Shown piece after piece: positions 57,501 to 63,095 of a stretch of 64,000 nt of DNA (position 1 is the first letter of the stretch; each line of letters opens with the position of its first letter). Below the pieces are notes generated by a model. The model did not search any database. It had not been told where the DNA came from and was given only the letters and a program-made list of their open reading frames with translations. The translations under genes were made by a program, and so were the position numbers. The stretch is taken from contig NC_090319.1 of the NCBI RefSeq assembly GCF_040869045.1, positions 306,764,998 through 306,828,997 on the forward strand, in the 5' to 3' direction. Source of the DNA: Eurosta solidaginis (taxonomy: Eukaryota > Arthropoda > Insecta > Diptera > Tephritidae).

Positions 57501-58679
57501 TTGACGATCGCCGGGAGTGAGATCGCCCAACAGCAAGTTGATGAGCGAATTCAGTTGCGCCATCTGTCGCTTATGGAGCTCCTTCATCGCTGCCTCATAA
57601 CCTTCATCCATCCATGAAAATGCACGATTCACATCAGCTGCCCATGTGATTTGACTGCAACATAATGCCACTTGAGCGGGCCATTCATAAAGCCATAGTT
57701 CGCGCACTTTATCACCATATGCATGGAGTGCGCGCCGAAAGAGTTCGTGTAATGTGCGCCGCATTTGTAGAATAATACCATTTAACCATAATTCAACACG
57801 TTCGGCACACTCTACGTACGCTGGCTCCACAGTGCTATTGTTGTTGCTGACTGGAACAAAACGCACATACTCGTCATTCTCTTTTGAATAAATTCCTATG
57901 GCTCTGTAAGGACCGCTCTCAGCGCATGTCTCATACTCAAGTCTTAGTATAGAATCAAATAATTTAATTAAATGACGATCAATTACTGGCGGACAATTGC
58001 CGTTTGAGAGTATATCGAGTAGATCGATTGAAGATATGAAATAGAAACGTGGAAATATTAAACGTTTCGTCTCCAAATAGTCATTCAAAGCTTTCTCGCA
58101 TACCGCCAAGCGTTCTTGTAGCTCTGTTAGAGTTTTAAAAATATGCTCGTAACGTAGTACGATCTCCATTGCAATCCCAATGCTGATCACCTCGGCCAGT
58201 AGTTGCGTGAACTCATTATCGATGATCTCAAAGCGCTTAGCATCTGTTGGAAGTTGTGCTCGTATGTCGGCAGTACCAATGAAAATCGCTTCCAAGTAAA
58301 CCCATTTTCGTTGCACCTCGAACCAACTGGAGATAAGCGTATCGATATCGCTTAGTATGCGCTGCCAATAGTTGAGTTTCTCTAGCAAATGCTCGATATT
58401 TTTTGAGGTAGCGATATTTTGTAGTTGCATTTGATTATCGTCGAGAGTTTCCATGAGCTCTTCTGAAACTTTAAGCACCTGTACGTTGGTACGTGTCTGA
58501 TGTAGCTCCGTTTCGAAATGCATGCGTGTCCAAGTAGTTTTTATTTCATCCAATACTTTGGTTACAGTCATTTCTTTGACAGCGCGATCGACGGTGTTTT
58601 TTATATCCTCTTCGTACTGATGCAGCTTCAATTGCAGTAATTGTTGCAGTGTGGTCGTTTCGTTGCACTTGAAAGAGAG
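21453..58679 (-). CDS. Axonemal outer-arm dynein heavy chain, beta type (3' 18 exons)
   Basis: ATP-driven motor subunit of the outer dynein arm of cilia or sperm flagella. The 18 exons listed separately splice in phase to 3,196 residues and a stop: linker (residues 1-~470 of this fragment), AAA1 (Walker A GPAGTGKT 502-509, Walker B CFDEFNRI 552-559), AAA2 (GNTGTGKT 783-790), AAA3 (1129-1136, altered), AAA4 (GVGGSGKQ 1525-1532), stalk and microtubule-binding domain (~1760-2070), AAA5, AAA6 and C-terminal domain. Family members are ~4,500 residues, so ~1,280 N-terminal residues lie right of the window. Motif wording fits DNAH9/11/17, i.e. Drosophila kl-5 or Dhc93AB; I cannot decide between them. 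No stop or frameshift was seen. Confidence 0.93.
21811..22185 (-). mobile_element. Full-length (CAA)n-tailed retroposon with perfect 13 bp target duplication
   Basis: Bounded by AAGTATTGCTGCT on both sides (21798-21810 and 22186-22198), which defines its ends: on the minus strand it begins CCCCCAGCGGGTTAGGGGGT and ends in CTACAACTACAACAACAAC. It is 375 bp with no ORF of note. Length, tail and target duplication fit a SINE-like element moved by a LINE. Pol III boxes are not obvious. Other copies: 19371, 32563 (truncated), 46500. Confidence 0.85.
22602..23480 (-). pseudogene. 3' part of RNase H-bearing LINE, minus strand
   Basis: The plus-strand start GGTTAGTTTAGATTGAACTG is the complement of the 3' end seen at 46200-46255. 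Further in, 23173-23379 retains [16 protein letters not shown] and YWVP, matching the RNase H of the 43957 copy. Heavily mutated. Confidence 0.7.
24213..24407 (-). CDS. Dynein exon w17 (C-terminal domain)
   Basis: Acceptor CCTGCAG|, donor AG|GTAAGA. Residues 3099-3163 of the window fragment: [20 protein letters not shown], then [15 protein letters not shown] and CPLYKTR, the conserved dynein beta-barrel region near the C-terminus. Enters and leaves with two bases of a codon, matching its neighbours. Confidence 0.95.
24408..27012 (-). other. Dynein intron of 2.6 kb with a solo LTR
   Basis: Holds the LTR 25480-25970 and, at about 26080-26130, a 50 bp remnant of the (CAA)n retroposon (GGCATGCCTGTGGCGGATAT). 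Elsewhere nothing recognisable. Confidence 0.75.
25480..25970. mobile_element. Solo LTR of an LTR retrotransposon
   Basis: Begins TGTAACGAAT and ends ATTCGTCACA, a TG...CA element with short inverted tips, flanked by ATAT on both sides (25476-25479 and 25971-25974). Length 491 bp, no internal domain on either side. A 4 bp duplication suits Gypsy-type elements. ATAT is low in information, so the tips carry most of the weight. Orientation not settled. Confidence 0.7.
27013..28602 (-). CDS. Dynein exon w16 (AAA6 and C-terminal domain)
   Basis: Largest exon, 1,590 nt, acceptor TTTTCAG|, donor GTAAGT. Residues 2569-3098: [109 protein letters not shown] and [15 protein letters not shown] in the order expected for axonemal heavy chains. 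A plus-strand open frame opposite (27310-27651) is a shadow. Confidence 0.97.
28603..29767 (-). other. Dynein intron of 1.17 kb
   Basis: Contains a tRNA-like remnant at 28806-28878 on the plus strand. No coding region was recognised in the remaining ~1 kb. Confidence 0.75.
28806..28878 (+). pseudogene. tRNA(Lys)-like pseudogene or SINE head
   Basis: The 5' half reads GCCCGACTAGTTCAATCGG then TAGAGCA, very close to eukaryotic tRNA-Lys including the A box. The 3' half has GTGGGTTTGGGG where a T-loop with GTTCGA would be, and TTGGTGT for the acceptor end. The anticodon stem no longer pairs and the loop reads TCT. A functional tRNA is unlikely. Confidence 0.55.
29768..30958 (-). CDS. Dynein exon w15 (AAA5 to AAA6)
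   Basis: Acceptor CTCTTACAG|, donor AG|GTGAGT. Residues 2172-2568: [20 protein letters not shown], the [13 protein letters not shown] segment, [24 protein letters not shown] and, near the end, [12 protein letters not shown]. This is the AAA5/AAA6 region, which has no ATP-binding P-loop in the family. Confidence 0.97.
30959..32799 (-). other. Dynein intron of 1.84 kb
   Basis: Holds a short RTE-like fragment (about 32410-32460) and a truncated (CAA)n retroposon (32563-32680). From 30959 to 32400 I see no gene or recognised repeat. Confidence 0.7.
32563..32680 (-). mobile_element. (CAA)n retroposon, 5'-truncated
   Basis: Plus-strand TTGTTGTTGTTGTTGTC followed by GATCCGGTACGTTCCGGTAAC and AAGGTACTAGCCCAACCATC; only the ~120 bp nearest the (CAA)n tail is kept, the typical result of incomplete reverse transcription. 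Confidence 0.65.
32800..32966 (-). CDS. Dynein exon w14 (AAA5 N-terminal part)
   Basis: Acceptor TGACTAG|, donor CT|GTAAGA. Residues 2117-2171: [19 protein letters not shown], then [19 protein letters not shown] and [10 protein letters not shown], joining to QGIKWIK of the next exon. No ORF call covers it because it is only 167 nt. Confidence 0.95.
33082..33220 (-). CDS. Dynein exon w13 (end of stalk to AAA5)
   Basis: Acceptor AATAAGTAG|, donor GTAAGT. Residues 2070-2116: [33 protein letters not shown], then [10 protein letters not shown]. It joins the CC2 helix end (NVRWKESVQ) in exon w12 to AAA5. The acceptor is weak (few pyrimidines), but phase and homology fix it. Confidence 0.92.
33450..33760 (+). 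repeat. Strand-asymmetric G/A-rich tract
   Basis: Degenerate hexamer repeats of the type GGGAGTG, GGAAGTGG and GAGTGGGA with almost no C. On the transcribed dynein strand it is a C/T-rich tract within the intron. No protein-coding meaning. Confidence 0.7.
34260..34800 (-). pseudogene. 3' end of RNase H-bearing LINE, minus strand
   Basis: Begins AGGTTAGGTTGAACTGGCCGG on the plus strand, the complement of the LINE end at 46200-46255, and continues through the region that would encode the cysteine knuckle. Coding frame is lost. Confidence 0.65.
34988..35352 (-). CDS. Dynein exon w12 (microtubule-binding domain end, stalk helix CC2)
   Basis: Acceptor CATGCACAG|, donor AG|GTAATG. Residues 1949-2069: [26 protein letters not shown] (end of the microtubule-binding domain), then the coiled coil [18 protein letters not shown]... 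with [20 protein letters not shown] at its base. Preceded by a 67 nt intron that splits the microtubule-binding domain. Confidence 0.96.
35420..35896 (-). CDS. Dynein exon w11 (stalk helix CC1 and microtubule-binding domain)
   Basis: Acceptor CTCCCTTAG|, donor AAG|GTAAGT, 159 whole codons. Residues 1790-1948: [68 protein letters not shown]. The [13 protein letters not shown] segment marks the stalk-tip entry. Confidence 0.97.
36069..36813 (+). pseudogene. RNase H and cysteine-knuckle end of a non-LTR retrotransposon
   Basis: One frame runs throughout with two TGA interruptions: [21 protein letters not shown], (TGA in place of the expected Trp) [14 protein letters not shown], then [26 protein letters not shown] (TGA) and HILLECDA, ending ...DVCLDEGL. 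RNase H acidic residues are kept. It ends near a CTATCTATCTA tail (about 36867). Related to 15400-15960, distinct from the 43957 family. Confidence 0.8.
38891..39085 (-). pseudogene. RTE-like LINE 3' fragment
   Basis: Plus-strand TTAATTGGCGCTTAACCGTT with AAGGCGCGCCAGTCGG and CCATAGGCGGGTTTCGACAG. The same sequence, longer, is at 60050-60500, where the minus strand reads PLRIGDG and RRRFNDELY, the usual end of RTE-type polyproteins. Confidence 0.6.
39100..39797 (+). pseudogene. Jockey-like LINE fragment with internal deletion and (CAA)n tail
   Basis: Reads [35 protein letters not shown], then in another frame [35 protein letters not shown] and [12 protein letters not shown], jumping directly to [15 protein letters not shown] and [12 protein letters not shown] with stop at 39748. 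The copy at 60861-61593 keeps what is missing between TAL and NCNVE. The 3' tail is TTGCTACAACAACAACAACC at 39781-39800. Confidence 0.75.
39798..40060 (+). pseudogene. 3' end of RNase H-bearing LINE, plus strand
   Basis: CTGGCGTCGCATGATTTTAA through AAATTCCTAGTATTTGCTAA and GTTTTTCAGTTTGGTCGTTG to GACCGGCAAGTTCAACC, the same 3' end as 45920-46255. The jockey-like LINE tail abuts its left edge. Confidence 0.7.
41444..41692 (-). CDS. Dynein exon w10 (start of the stalk)
   Basis: Acceptor TATCTGTAG|, donor AAG|GTACGT, 83 whole codons. Residues 1707-1789: [36 protein letters not shown] and [19 protein letters not shown]. The [11 protein letters not shown] motif is invariant just before stalk helix CC1. 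Confidence 0.97.
41789..42380 (-). CDS. Dynein exon w9 (AAA4)
   Basis: Acceptor CTTCCTAG|, donor CCG|GTAAGT. Residues 1509-1706: [20 protein letters not shown], Walker [10 protein letters not shown] at 1525-1533, [12 protein letters not shown] (Walker B region) and [20 protein letters not shown]. The P-loop is normal for AAA4. The intron that follows toward the 3' side is 96 nt. Confidence 0.97.
43075..43680 (+). repeat. Degenerate TTATCG minisatellite
   Basis: A repeating phrase of about 12-18 bases, roughly (G)TTATCGATTTGTTATCG, diverged but continuous over 600 bp, with about 17 TATCG (= CGATA) motifs. Not present elsewhere in the window. Confidence 0.75.
43958..45169 (+). pseudogene. LINE reverse transcriptase ORF with one amber codon
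   Basis: Frame is continuous except for TAG at 44468-44470, where the family has a Gln in the [13 protein letters not shown] motif. After that the frame stays open to 45169. The next module (RNase H) is in a different frame, so at least one indel lies between 45170 and 45228. Confidence 0.8.
45228..45851 (+). pseudogene. LINE RNase H ORF fragment
   Basis: A 207-codon open frame with all four acidic residues and the His of an RNase H (YTDGS, FQAE, IDSQ, GH...GNEKAD). It then carries [11 protein letters not shown] and a frame break at about 45850, after which the knuckle region is readable in other frames. Confidence 0.8.
46500..46897 (-). mobile_element. (CAA)n-tailed retroposon
   Basis: Plus-strand GTTGTTGTTGTTGTAGCGAT to CCCCCTAACCCGCTGGG. 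Same ends as the full-length copy 21811-22185. Target duplication not evident. It lies about 100 bp from dynein exon w8. Confidence 0.75.
46994..47761 (-). CDS. Dynein exon w8 (AAA3 to AAA4)
   Basis: Acceptor ATTGCCAG|, donor CG|GTATGT. Residues 1253-1508: [40 protein letters not shown] (AAA3 sensor I region), [20 protein letters not shown] and MVHVCR at the end, which joins [11 protein letters not shown] of w9. Confidence 0.97.
47830..48281 (-). CDS. Dynein exon w7 (AAA3 core, altered Walker motifs)
   Basis: Acceptor TATTTCCAG|, donor TG|GTGAGA. Residues 1103-1252. The AAA3 P-loop reads GTSGCGKG (1129-1136): the Lys is kept but the next residue is Gly instead of Thr/Ser. The Walker B stretch reads [10 protein letters not shown], with Asn at the position of the first of the usual two Asp. 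The codons are AAG GGT and GTG AAC GAC... as read from the complement. Otherwise ([34 protein letters not shown]) normal. Confidence 0.95.
48353..48682 (-). CDS. Dynein exon w6 (AAA2-AAA3 linker)
   Basis: Acceptor ATTTTGCAG|, donor CAG|GTAAAT, 110 whole codons. Residues 993-1102: a Thr/Glu/His/Asp-rich insert ([13 protein letters not shown]... DTHDHS), then [37 protein letters not shown]. The acidic insert is variable among paralogues. Confidence 0.93.
48683..50861 (-). other. Dynein intron of 2.2 kb
   Basis: Contains the LINE 3' fragment 49209-49770. The rest (48683-49208, 49771-50861) shows no gene or recognised repeat. Confidence 0.75.
49209..49770 (-). pseudogene. 3' end of RNase H-bearing LINE, minus strand
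   Basis: Minus strand reads [28 protein letters not shown], then [20 protein letters not shown] and [11 protein letters not shown] in two frames. This is the same 3' part as 45740-46255 and its cysteine knuckle (CxxC...C.C) is better kept than in the 43957 copy. Confidence 0.8.
50862..51054 (-). CDS. Dynein exon w5 (end of AAA2)
   Basis: Acceptor TTTTGCAG|, donor CAG|GTAAAT. Residues 928-992: [48 protein letters not shown]. Follows the GWSP end of w4. Confidence 0.95.
51116..51798 (-). CDS. Dynein exon w4 (AAA1 end and AAA2)
   Basis: Acceptor CTTTCCAG|, donor CC|GTAAGA. Residues 701-927: [33 protein letters not shown]2 Walker A GNTGTGKT (783-790), [40 protein letters not shown] (Walker B) and [20 protein letters not shown]. 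Wording is distinctive of beta-type outer-arm chains. Confidence 0.97.
51852..52214 (-). CDS. Dynein exon w3 (AAA1)
   Basis: Acceptor CGCCTCATAG|, donor CAG|GTAAAA, 121 codons. Residues 580-700: [40 protein letters not shown] (sensor I), [20 protein letters not shown], and [20 protein letters not shown]. Confidence 0.97.
52280..52546 (-). CDS. Dynein exon w2 (AAA1 catalytic P-loop)
   Basis: Acceptor CGCTTGTAG|, donor AAG|GTTCGT (less common donor). Residues 491-579: [20 protein letters not shown], with Walker A GPAGTGKT at 502-509 and Walker B CFDEFNRI at 552-559. This is the main ATPase site of the motor; it is fully conserved. Confidence 0.97.
53541..53990 (+). pseudogene. Possible LINE ORF1 remnant
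   Basis: In-frame pieces such as [36 protein letters not shown] and VEAGQYYVL recall the C-terminal part of ORF1 (gag-like) proteins of R1/LOA-type LINEs, where QNP...T..W is typical. Stops and shifts are frequent. Weak call. Confidence 0.35.
54278..56149 (+). mobile_element. Abundant non-coding repeat, short copy
   Basis: Second copy of the repeat at 10871-14204: begins AAGTAAGGAAGGCTAAGTTC and ends GCTGAGTATAAAA. It has fewer ~120 bp subrepeats, a single copy of the 755 bp block, and no SINE. Plus orientation, i.e. opposite to dynein transcription. Confidence 0.8.
56746..57105 (+). mobile_element. tRNA-headed SINE with 11 bp target-site duplication
   Basis: Starts GGCGGCCACCGTGGTGTGAT, A-box-like GTGTGATGGTAGCGTGC, B-box-like GGGTTCAACCC, ~270 bp body and a T/A-rich tail. 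Flanked by ATGTACGACTT (56735-56745) and ATGTACAACTT (57106-57116), one mismatch. Lies about 100 bp from dynein exon w1's donor. Confidence 0.88.
57210..58679 (-). CDS. Dynein exon w1 (linker domain and AAA1 entry)
   Basis: First dynein exon in the window, 490 whole codons. The acceptor TCTTTCAG| (58680-58682) gives [20 protein letters not shown]; an alternative AG 11 nt upstream is possible. Linker motifs: [84 protein letters not shown], [41 protein letters not shown] ending LTQ at the donor GTAAGT. Preceding exons are not in the window. Confidence 0.96.
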
Positions 58680-58929
58680 CTGAAAGAAGACTGAAACTCA
58701 TTTACTTTTTAATACTAGCTGTTACTGACGTCAATATAAAATTTAGCCGCCGTGAATACCGCAAATCCTACTCTAGAAGAGAAACAATCACAATCACTTC
58801 ATTTGCCTACTTTCTTTACTCGGTTCATATGCGAAATAGTTGAGAGATTTATAAAGGAAAATGATGGGGATTGGACATGTCCAAGCGCTTATCGACGAAC
58901 ATTTTTCAGACTTTTGCATAATGGCGGAA

Positions 58930-59620
58930 AAAGTCCTCGTTTATTGTAGAGCCACACAAAAATTATAGTCGGTATGCAGGTTATCAGTCATCAGTACAAA
59001 AGGAGCTTTGACCACCTTCGCCGACGGCAGCTCAGTGCTCATACCACATTTAGAAGACAGACTACTTGATTTTGAGCTTGCAGTGCGGTTGTCTGCTTAG
59101 AGTCACAACAGCGATGGAATTACCTGGTTGGTTAAGGAGTCGAGGGATGCTGATTGAATTCATTAAAAAACTGCTGTGCAACTGAGGTGTGGAGGAGTGG
59201 AGTGAAGAGGTGCCGCAATCAAGACAAAGTTGTGCAGAGGCACTCCACAGGTGGGTGTTCTATCCTGAGTTGTGGTTATTAAAGACCTTTTGCTAGAGGT
59301 CGAAGACATTGAATGCTATGTGGTTGCCTAGGCGCATGATCTGACAGGGATTTGTCAGGGGTAAATTTGTGCACAGCGTCTGTGGTAATTTTCAGGGCTA
59401 TTTTGACTCGGTAACTAGGTGGTCTGATTAACATCGACTAGAAATTAAGTATGGAAAAACGAAACTGCTTCTTTTTACGAGAAGATACGAGATCCCAACT
59501 TTCAGGACACCCTAGTTTTGGGGAACACTGTTGGTAATTTCTGAAGGGGTTGAGTATTTAGCGATTTTATTGGACAGCAAACTTCATTGAGTTTATGCAA
59601 TGGTAGTCAAGCTGATATTA
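58930..59620 (+). pseudogene. Degenerate LINE reverse-transcriptase fragments
   Basis: 58933-59040 resembles 44950-45070 (GTAGAGCCACACAAAAATTA...). Around 59450-59590 in frame pieces read KLLLFTRRYEIPTF and LLDSKL, the palm part of the same type of reverse transcriptase. The two pieces are out of their natural order, implying rearrangement or two insertions. Confidence 0.5.
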
Positions 59621-60045
59621 TTCAATGGGACAATGATTTGTGAGACGCACAGAATACGGCGAGTATTACCAAAATCGCGGAAGGTATGGCTAGCGTAAGC
59701 GATGACTAAAATACCAAACTGATTCAAGGGGTTGTGTAGCGCAATTTATAGCTTCACCAATTGATTGATTTCTGCCTGAAACACAGTGGTATATCATTCC
59801 ATTGGTATCGACTTGCAGACCTCTGAGTCTCCCTGCTTCCCCAAGAGTTCTGTCCACAATGGACATTTAAAAATTCAGTAAGAATCTTAGAGTAGGTGCC
59901 ATTGTATGCCGTGATTGCAATATGGGATTTTATATGAATTTTCTTAATGCTTTCATATGCCCTGTCATGTTTCCAATTTTTAGTTAGCTCAGAAATTTTT
60001 TCGAAGTTTTAGCGCAGCAGGTGTTGCCTTTTTCCCTACTACTTA

Positions 60046-60505
60046 CTTACTTAATTGGCGCTTAACCATTAAAATGGTTATGGCCGCCCAACAAGGCGCG
60101 CCAGTCGCTTCTTCGCTCTGCCAATTGGCGCCAATTGACCACACCAAGGCAGTATAAATCTTCTCCTCTGCTTTCATAGGCGGGTTCCGATAAAATTATT
60201 TTCTTAGCCGGAGCGTCATCTTTCATTCGCATAACATGGCCTAGCCAGCATAGCAGCTGCGTTTTAATTTGTTTTGACTATGTTGATGCCTGCGTAGAGC
60301 TAGTATAGTTCATCATTAAATCTTCTTCGGAACTTACCATCGCCAATGCGTAGAGGTCGGTAACTTTTTTGAAAGAACTTTTCTCTCCAACACTCCCAGA
60401 GCCGCTGCATCTGATGTTGTGATGGCCCATGCTTCTGCGCAATATACTTGTAGAGCATGATTTTTTTTTTTGGTATAGGAAAAAGAATTACTTCCACTAA
60501 TCAAC
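60046..60505 (-). pseudogene. RTE-like LINE 3' fragment
   Basis: Longer copy of the repeat at 38891. The minus strand retains PLRIGDGKFRRRFNDELY and, in another frame, the segment equivalent to RLRWLGHVMRM (plus-strand CGCATAACATGGCCTAGCCA). Typical of the C-terminal end of RTE-type elements. Confidence 0.6.
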
Positions 60506-60860
60506 TAAGTGGGTGAGAAAACTCTAGTTGCCTTATTGAAGGGAAAATATAGACAAGAATTTCACATGAAGGTTCTGTCCAGTGTAAACTTTAGATAGTT
60601 TGCTTCCATTACAAATTGGATTTGAATGCCACTCAGGGATGGTTATGGCATGATTAGTTTTCTTCTGGAAGGCTTCTTTAGCTACATCCGGGTTGGAATC
60701 TTCGATACACTTTATGCTTGACTGTTAGTATTTTGCAGAACAAAGCGAAGGTATTTCGATTTCGCTTCACTTTGGACCCCGAAGGATATATCCACGATGG
60801 ACATTTCTCTTGATTGTTGCTACACAAAAACTCTCAAGGTTACAAGGGATCTTTTTATGC

Positions 60861-62250
60861 TCATAATGAGAAGGATGTTAGAGGTGTTAGTTCCACATTA
60901 CAATTGAAGGGATGGTTGGTGTCATGTGGGGATACATTGCAAGCAGGACATATATTTTGTATGTCGGGGTTGATTCTGGATAGGTAAGAGTTTAACCTGT
61001 TACAGTACCCAGGTCGAAGTTGAGCTAGAGTGACGCGTGTTTCCCTAGGGAGAGTGCGATCCACCTCTGCTAAGTCTGGGTATTTTTCTTTAGGTACTGG
61101 ATTCGCCGTACAATTCCTGGCATAGAGGTCCGACGCCTGTATGTGGATATCACTGAGGCCCTGCTTGTGCTTTTTTGCTTCATACTGCTGTGTTGTCGGG
61201 TTTCCTCATAATACGTGCGGCGATAACCCTTTAAGCCCCTGAGAGGTGTAGCCTCATCAATCAGATGTCTGTTGGGATGCCCATTTTTCTGTGTATTCAA
61301 CAGAAACTGTTTGTTAAGCTTTTCATTTCTCTCCCTAATTATTACGGCTTTGGATTTTCGGTACAATTGCGGTTGCATGCTCTCCAAAATGTAGATCCTG
61401 ATCCAGCATCACATCCAAGATTTTAGGGTGTAAGACAGTCGGTAGCGTGATGCCATCGACGAGGATGTTCAATATGGTCGACATTTGGCGCGTCCATGTT
61501 GTAAATAAGGTCGCCGATGATTTGGTCGGTGACAATGTCAGGTTTCGCGAGGCGAAAGAACTGGAGAGATCAGGGAGATAGCTGTTTATTTTGCAGGCAT
61601 GCTTAACTAACGAACCGATATCATTTCGTTACGATAATTAATGTTAATAAACGAAACAAAGTCATTTCGTTTCGTTTATTAACGTTAAGAAAGTCAAATT
61701 AAAGAAATGATTTTGTTTCGTTTTCTGCCATATCAAAACGAAATCAAATCGTTTATGTTGATTATTAATTTCAAACTATGCTGGCAAAGCTGATTGATGG
61801 CGGAGTCATTAAAGGTGAAAGCATTAGCCAATCTGATTGCAACTTTTCTCATGAATTTTGACAGAACGAACATTTCTCAGAGTATTTTTGACATTACCAC
61901 CAACGAATAACACAAACAAATTACATGGAGTTTGTGTGTGTATGTCCGCTCGCTGTTACCACCTTACGGCTTCACCATGGCTATAGCATTGCCAGCACAA
62001 TTCAAACATAAAGTATCACGTTTTTGTTAACGTTCTTAACGTTAACGAAATCTTTTCGTTTCGGTCAAAAACGAGATACAATTTATCTTGATAATTTCTT
62101 TATCGATAATATTACGAAGTGTTTCAACGGAAACGGCGGAAATTTTTTGATAAACGATTAGCTTAACGTTAAGGTGCATCCCTGTTATTTTGTTACAAAG
62201 CTCATCGATCTGTGAGTATTACCATCGTGGCCATCTGTACAGAAGTACGG
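60861..62250 (-). pseudogene. Jockey-like LINE fragment interrupted by a MITE
   Basis: Minus strand, three pieces: [20 protein letters not shown] and [20 protein letters not shown] (61335-61535), RERNEKLNKQFLLNTQK (61070-61387), and RETRVTLAQLRPGYCNRLNS with CPACNVSPHDTNHPFNCNVE (60861-61064). The start continues at 62193-62250, beyond the MITE, where it aligns with 39165-39215. Part between SRN and the RERNEK region is deleted. Confidence 0.75.
61594..62184. mobile_element. hAT-type MITE with perfect 8 bp target-site duplication
   Basis: Tips CAGGCATGC (left) and CAGGGATGCACC (right, complement), subterminal TTAACG-rich repeats, flanked by TTATTTTG on both sides (61586-61593 and 62185-62192). 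An 8 bp duplication and CAGGG tips are standard for hAT elements. No transposase inside its 591 bp. It splits the jockey-like LINE, whose sequence resumes correctly on the other side. Confidence 0.9.
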
Positions 62251-62861
62251 AAGAATGGGCTGGGATGTTTTCTAATGCTAAAATACCACAGAACAAGTTT
62301 GAAACAAGAAATGCTGCCGCAACTTATTAAGTAAGCAGTCATTTGATAAACATTTAAAATTTTTATGTTGAAGAGAAAATGTGCAACTGAGCAACTCCCC
62401 AGCAAAAATGTGCCCGTAAATTGACTAGGAAAATGACTAACAGCTGTGTCGATGGAACACGTAAATCGCTAAGTAGCATTTGTACAGGGCAGCAGTAACA
62501 TATGTGACCAGTCCATTCCGTTGTACCTATTTATGTGATTGTCCATACTGCTCACACATATACGGTTTTAGGTTATCGAAAAGTAAACAAACTATAGTGC
62601 TGTACTGTTCTTACATTCACGTTCTGGCAATCATTTTTTGAGTTATATACCTGTAACTTTACGAGTATTTTTACGTTAATATGACCGTCTTTTGACTAGT
62701 GTTATGACCGTTTTTTTACTTGGATTATACTGCTATATAAATAAAATATTTCTTTAATTCAAATCTATTAACATTTCTTTTATTAAACATTTTTACAATA
62801 TATTACATTATTTATAATAGTTGTAAATTATTAACTATAAGAAATTCCTTAGCAAACTTAC

Positions 62862-63095
62862 CTGCAAAGCATTAGAAGTCTCAGCAGCAGCATAAATTAA
62901 TTTTGTCTCCACTTTCTGCGTAGCCGACAATTTCTTAAATTCTTCATCTGAACGACGAGCTACTTGTTCGAAATTATATGCTGCCTGCAAATTATCTGTA
63001 CAATTTACTTGTTTGAAATTATATGCTGCTTGCAAATTATCTGTACAATTTATGCATACAATTTTTGGAAGATTATCAATTGATGTTGCGTGCAA
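62862..63095 (-). CDS. Orphan exon with half of a ZAD zinc-finger domain
   Basis: Acceptor TTTACCATAG|, donor CAG|GTAAGT, 78 whole codons. LPKIVCINCTDNLQAAYNFK is the second CxxC half of a ZAD domain (zinc-finger-associated domain of insect C2H2 regulators), followed by SDEEFKKLSATQKVETKLIY. The first CxxC half should be on an exon to the right. CTDNLQAAYNFKQVN is duplicated in tandem, adding a third cysteine. No C2H2 fingers are found downstream. If the donor is skipped, the frame stops at 62835 with AATAAA at about 62775. Live gene, fragment or pseudogene is open. Confidence 0.5.
62962..63051 (-). repeat. 45 bp in-frame tandem duplication in the ZAD exon
   Basis: Two adjacent 45-mers (62962-63006 and 63007-63051) differ by two substitutions only. 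Length is a multiple of three, so the frame is kept. Confidence 0.85.

Noticed and set aside
58752..58949. 65-codon plus-strand frame beside dynein exon w1
   Set aside because: No start context or domain; the right part overlaps a degenerate LINE segment.
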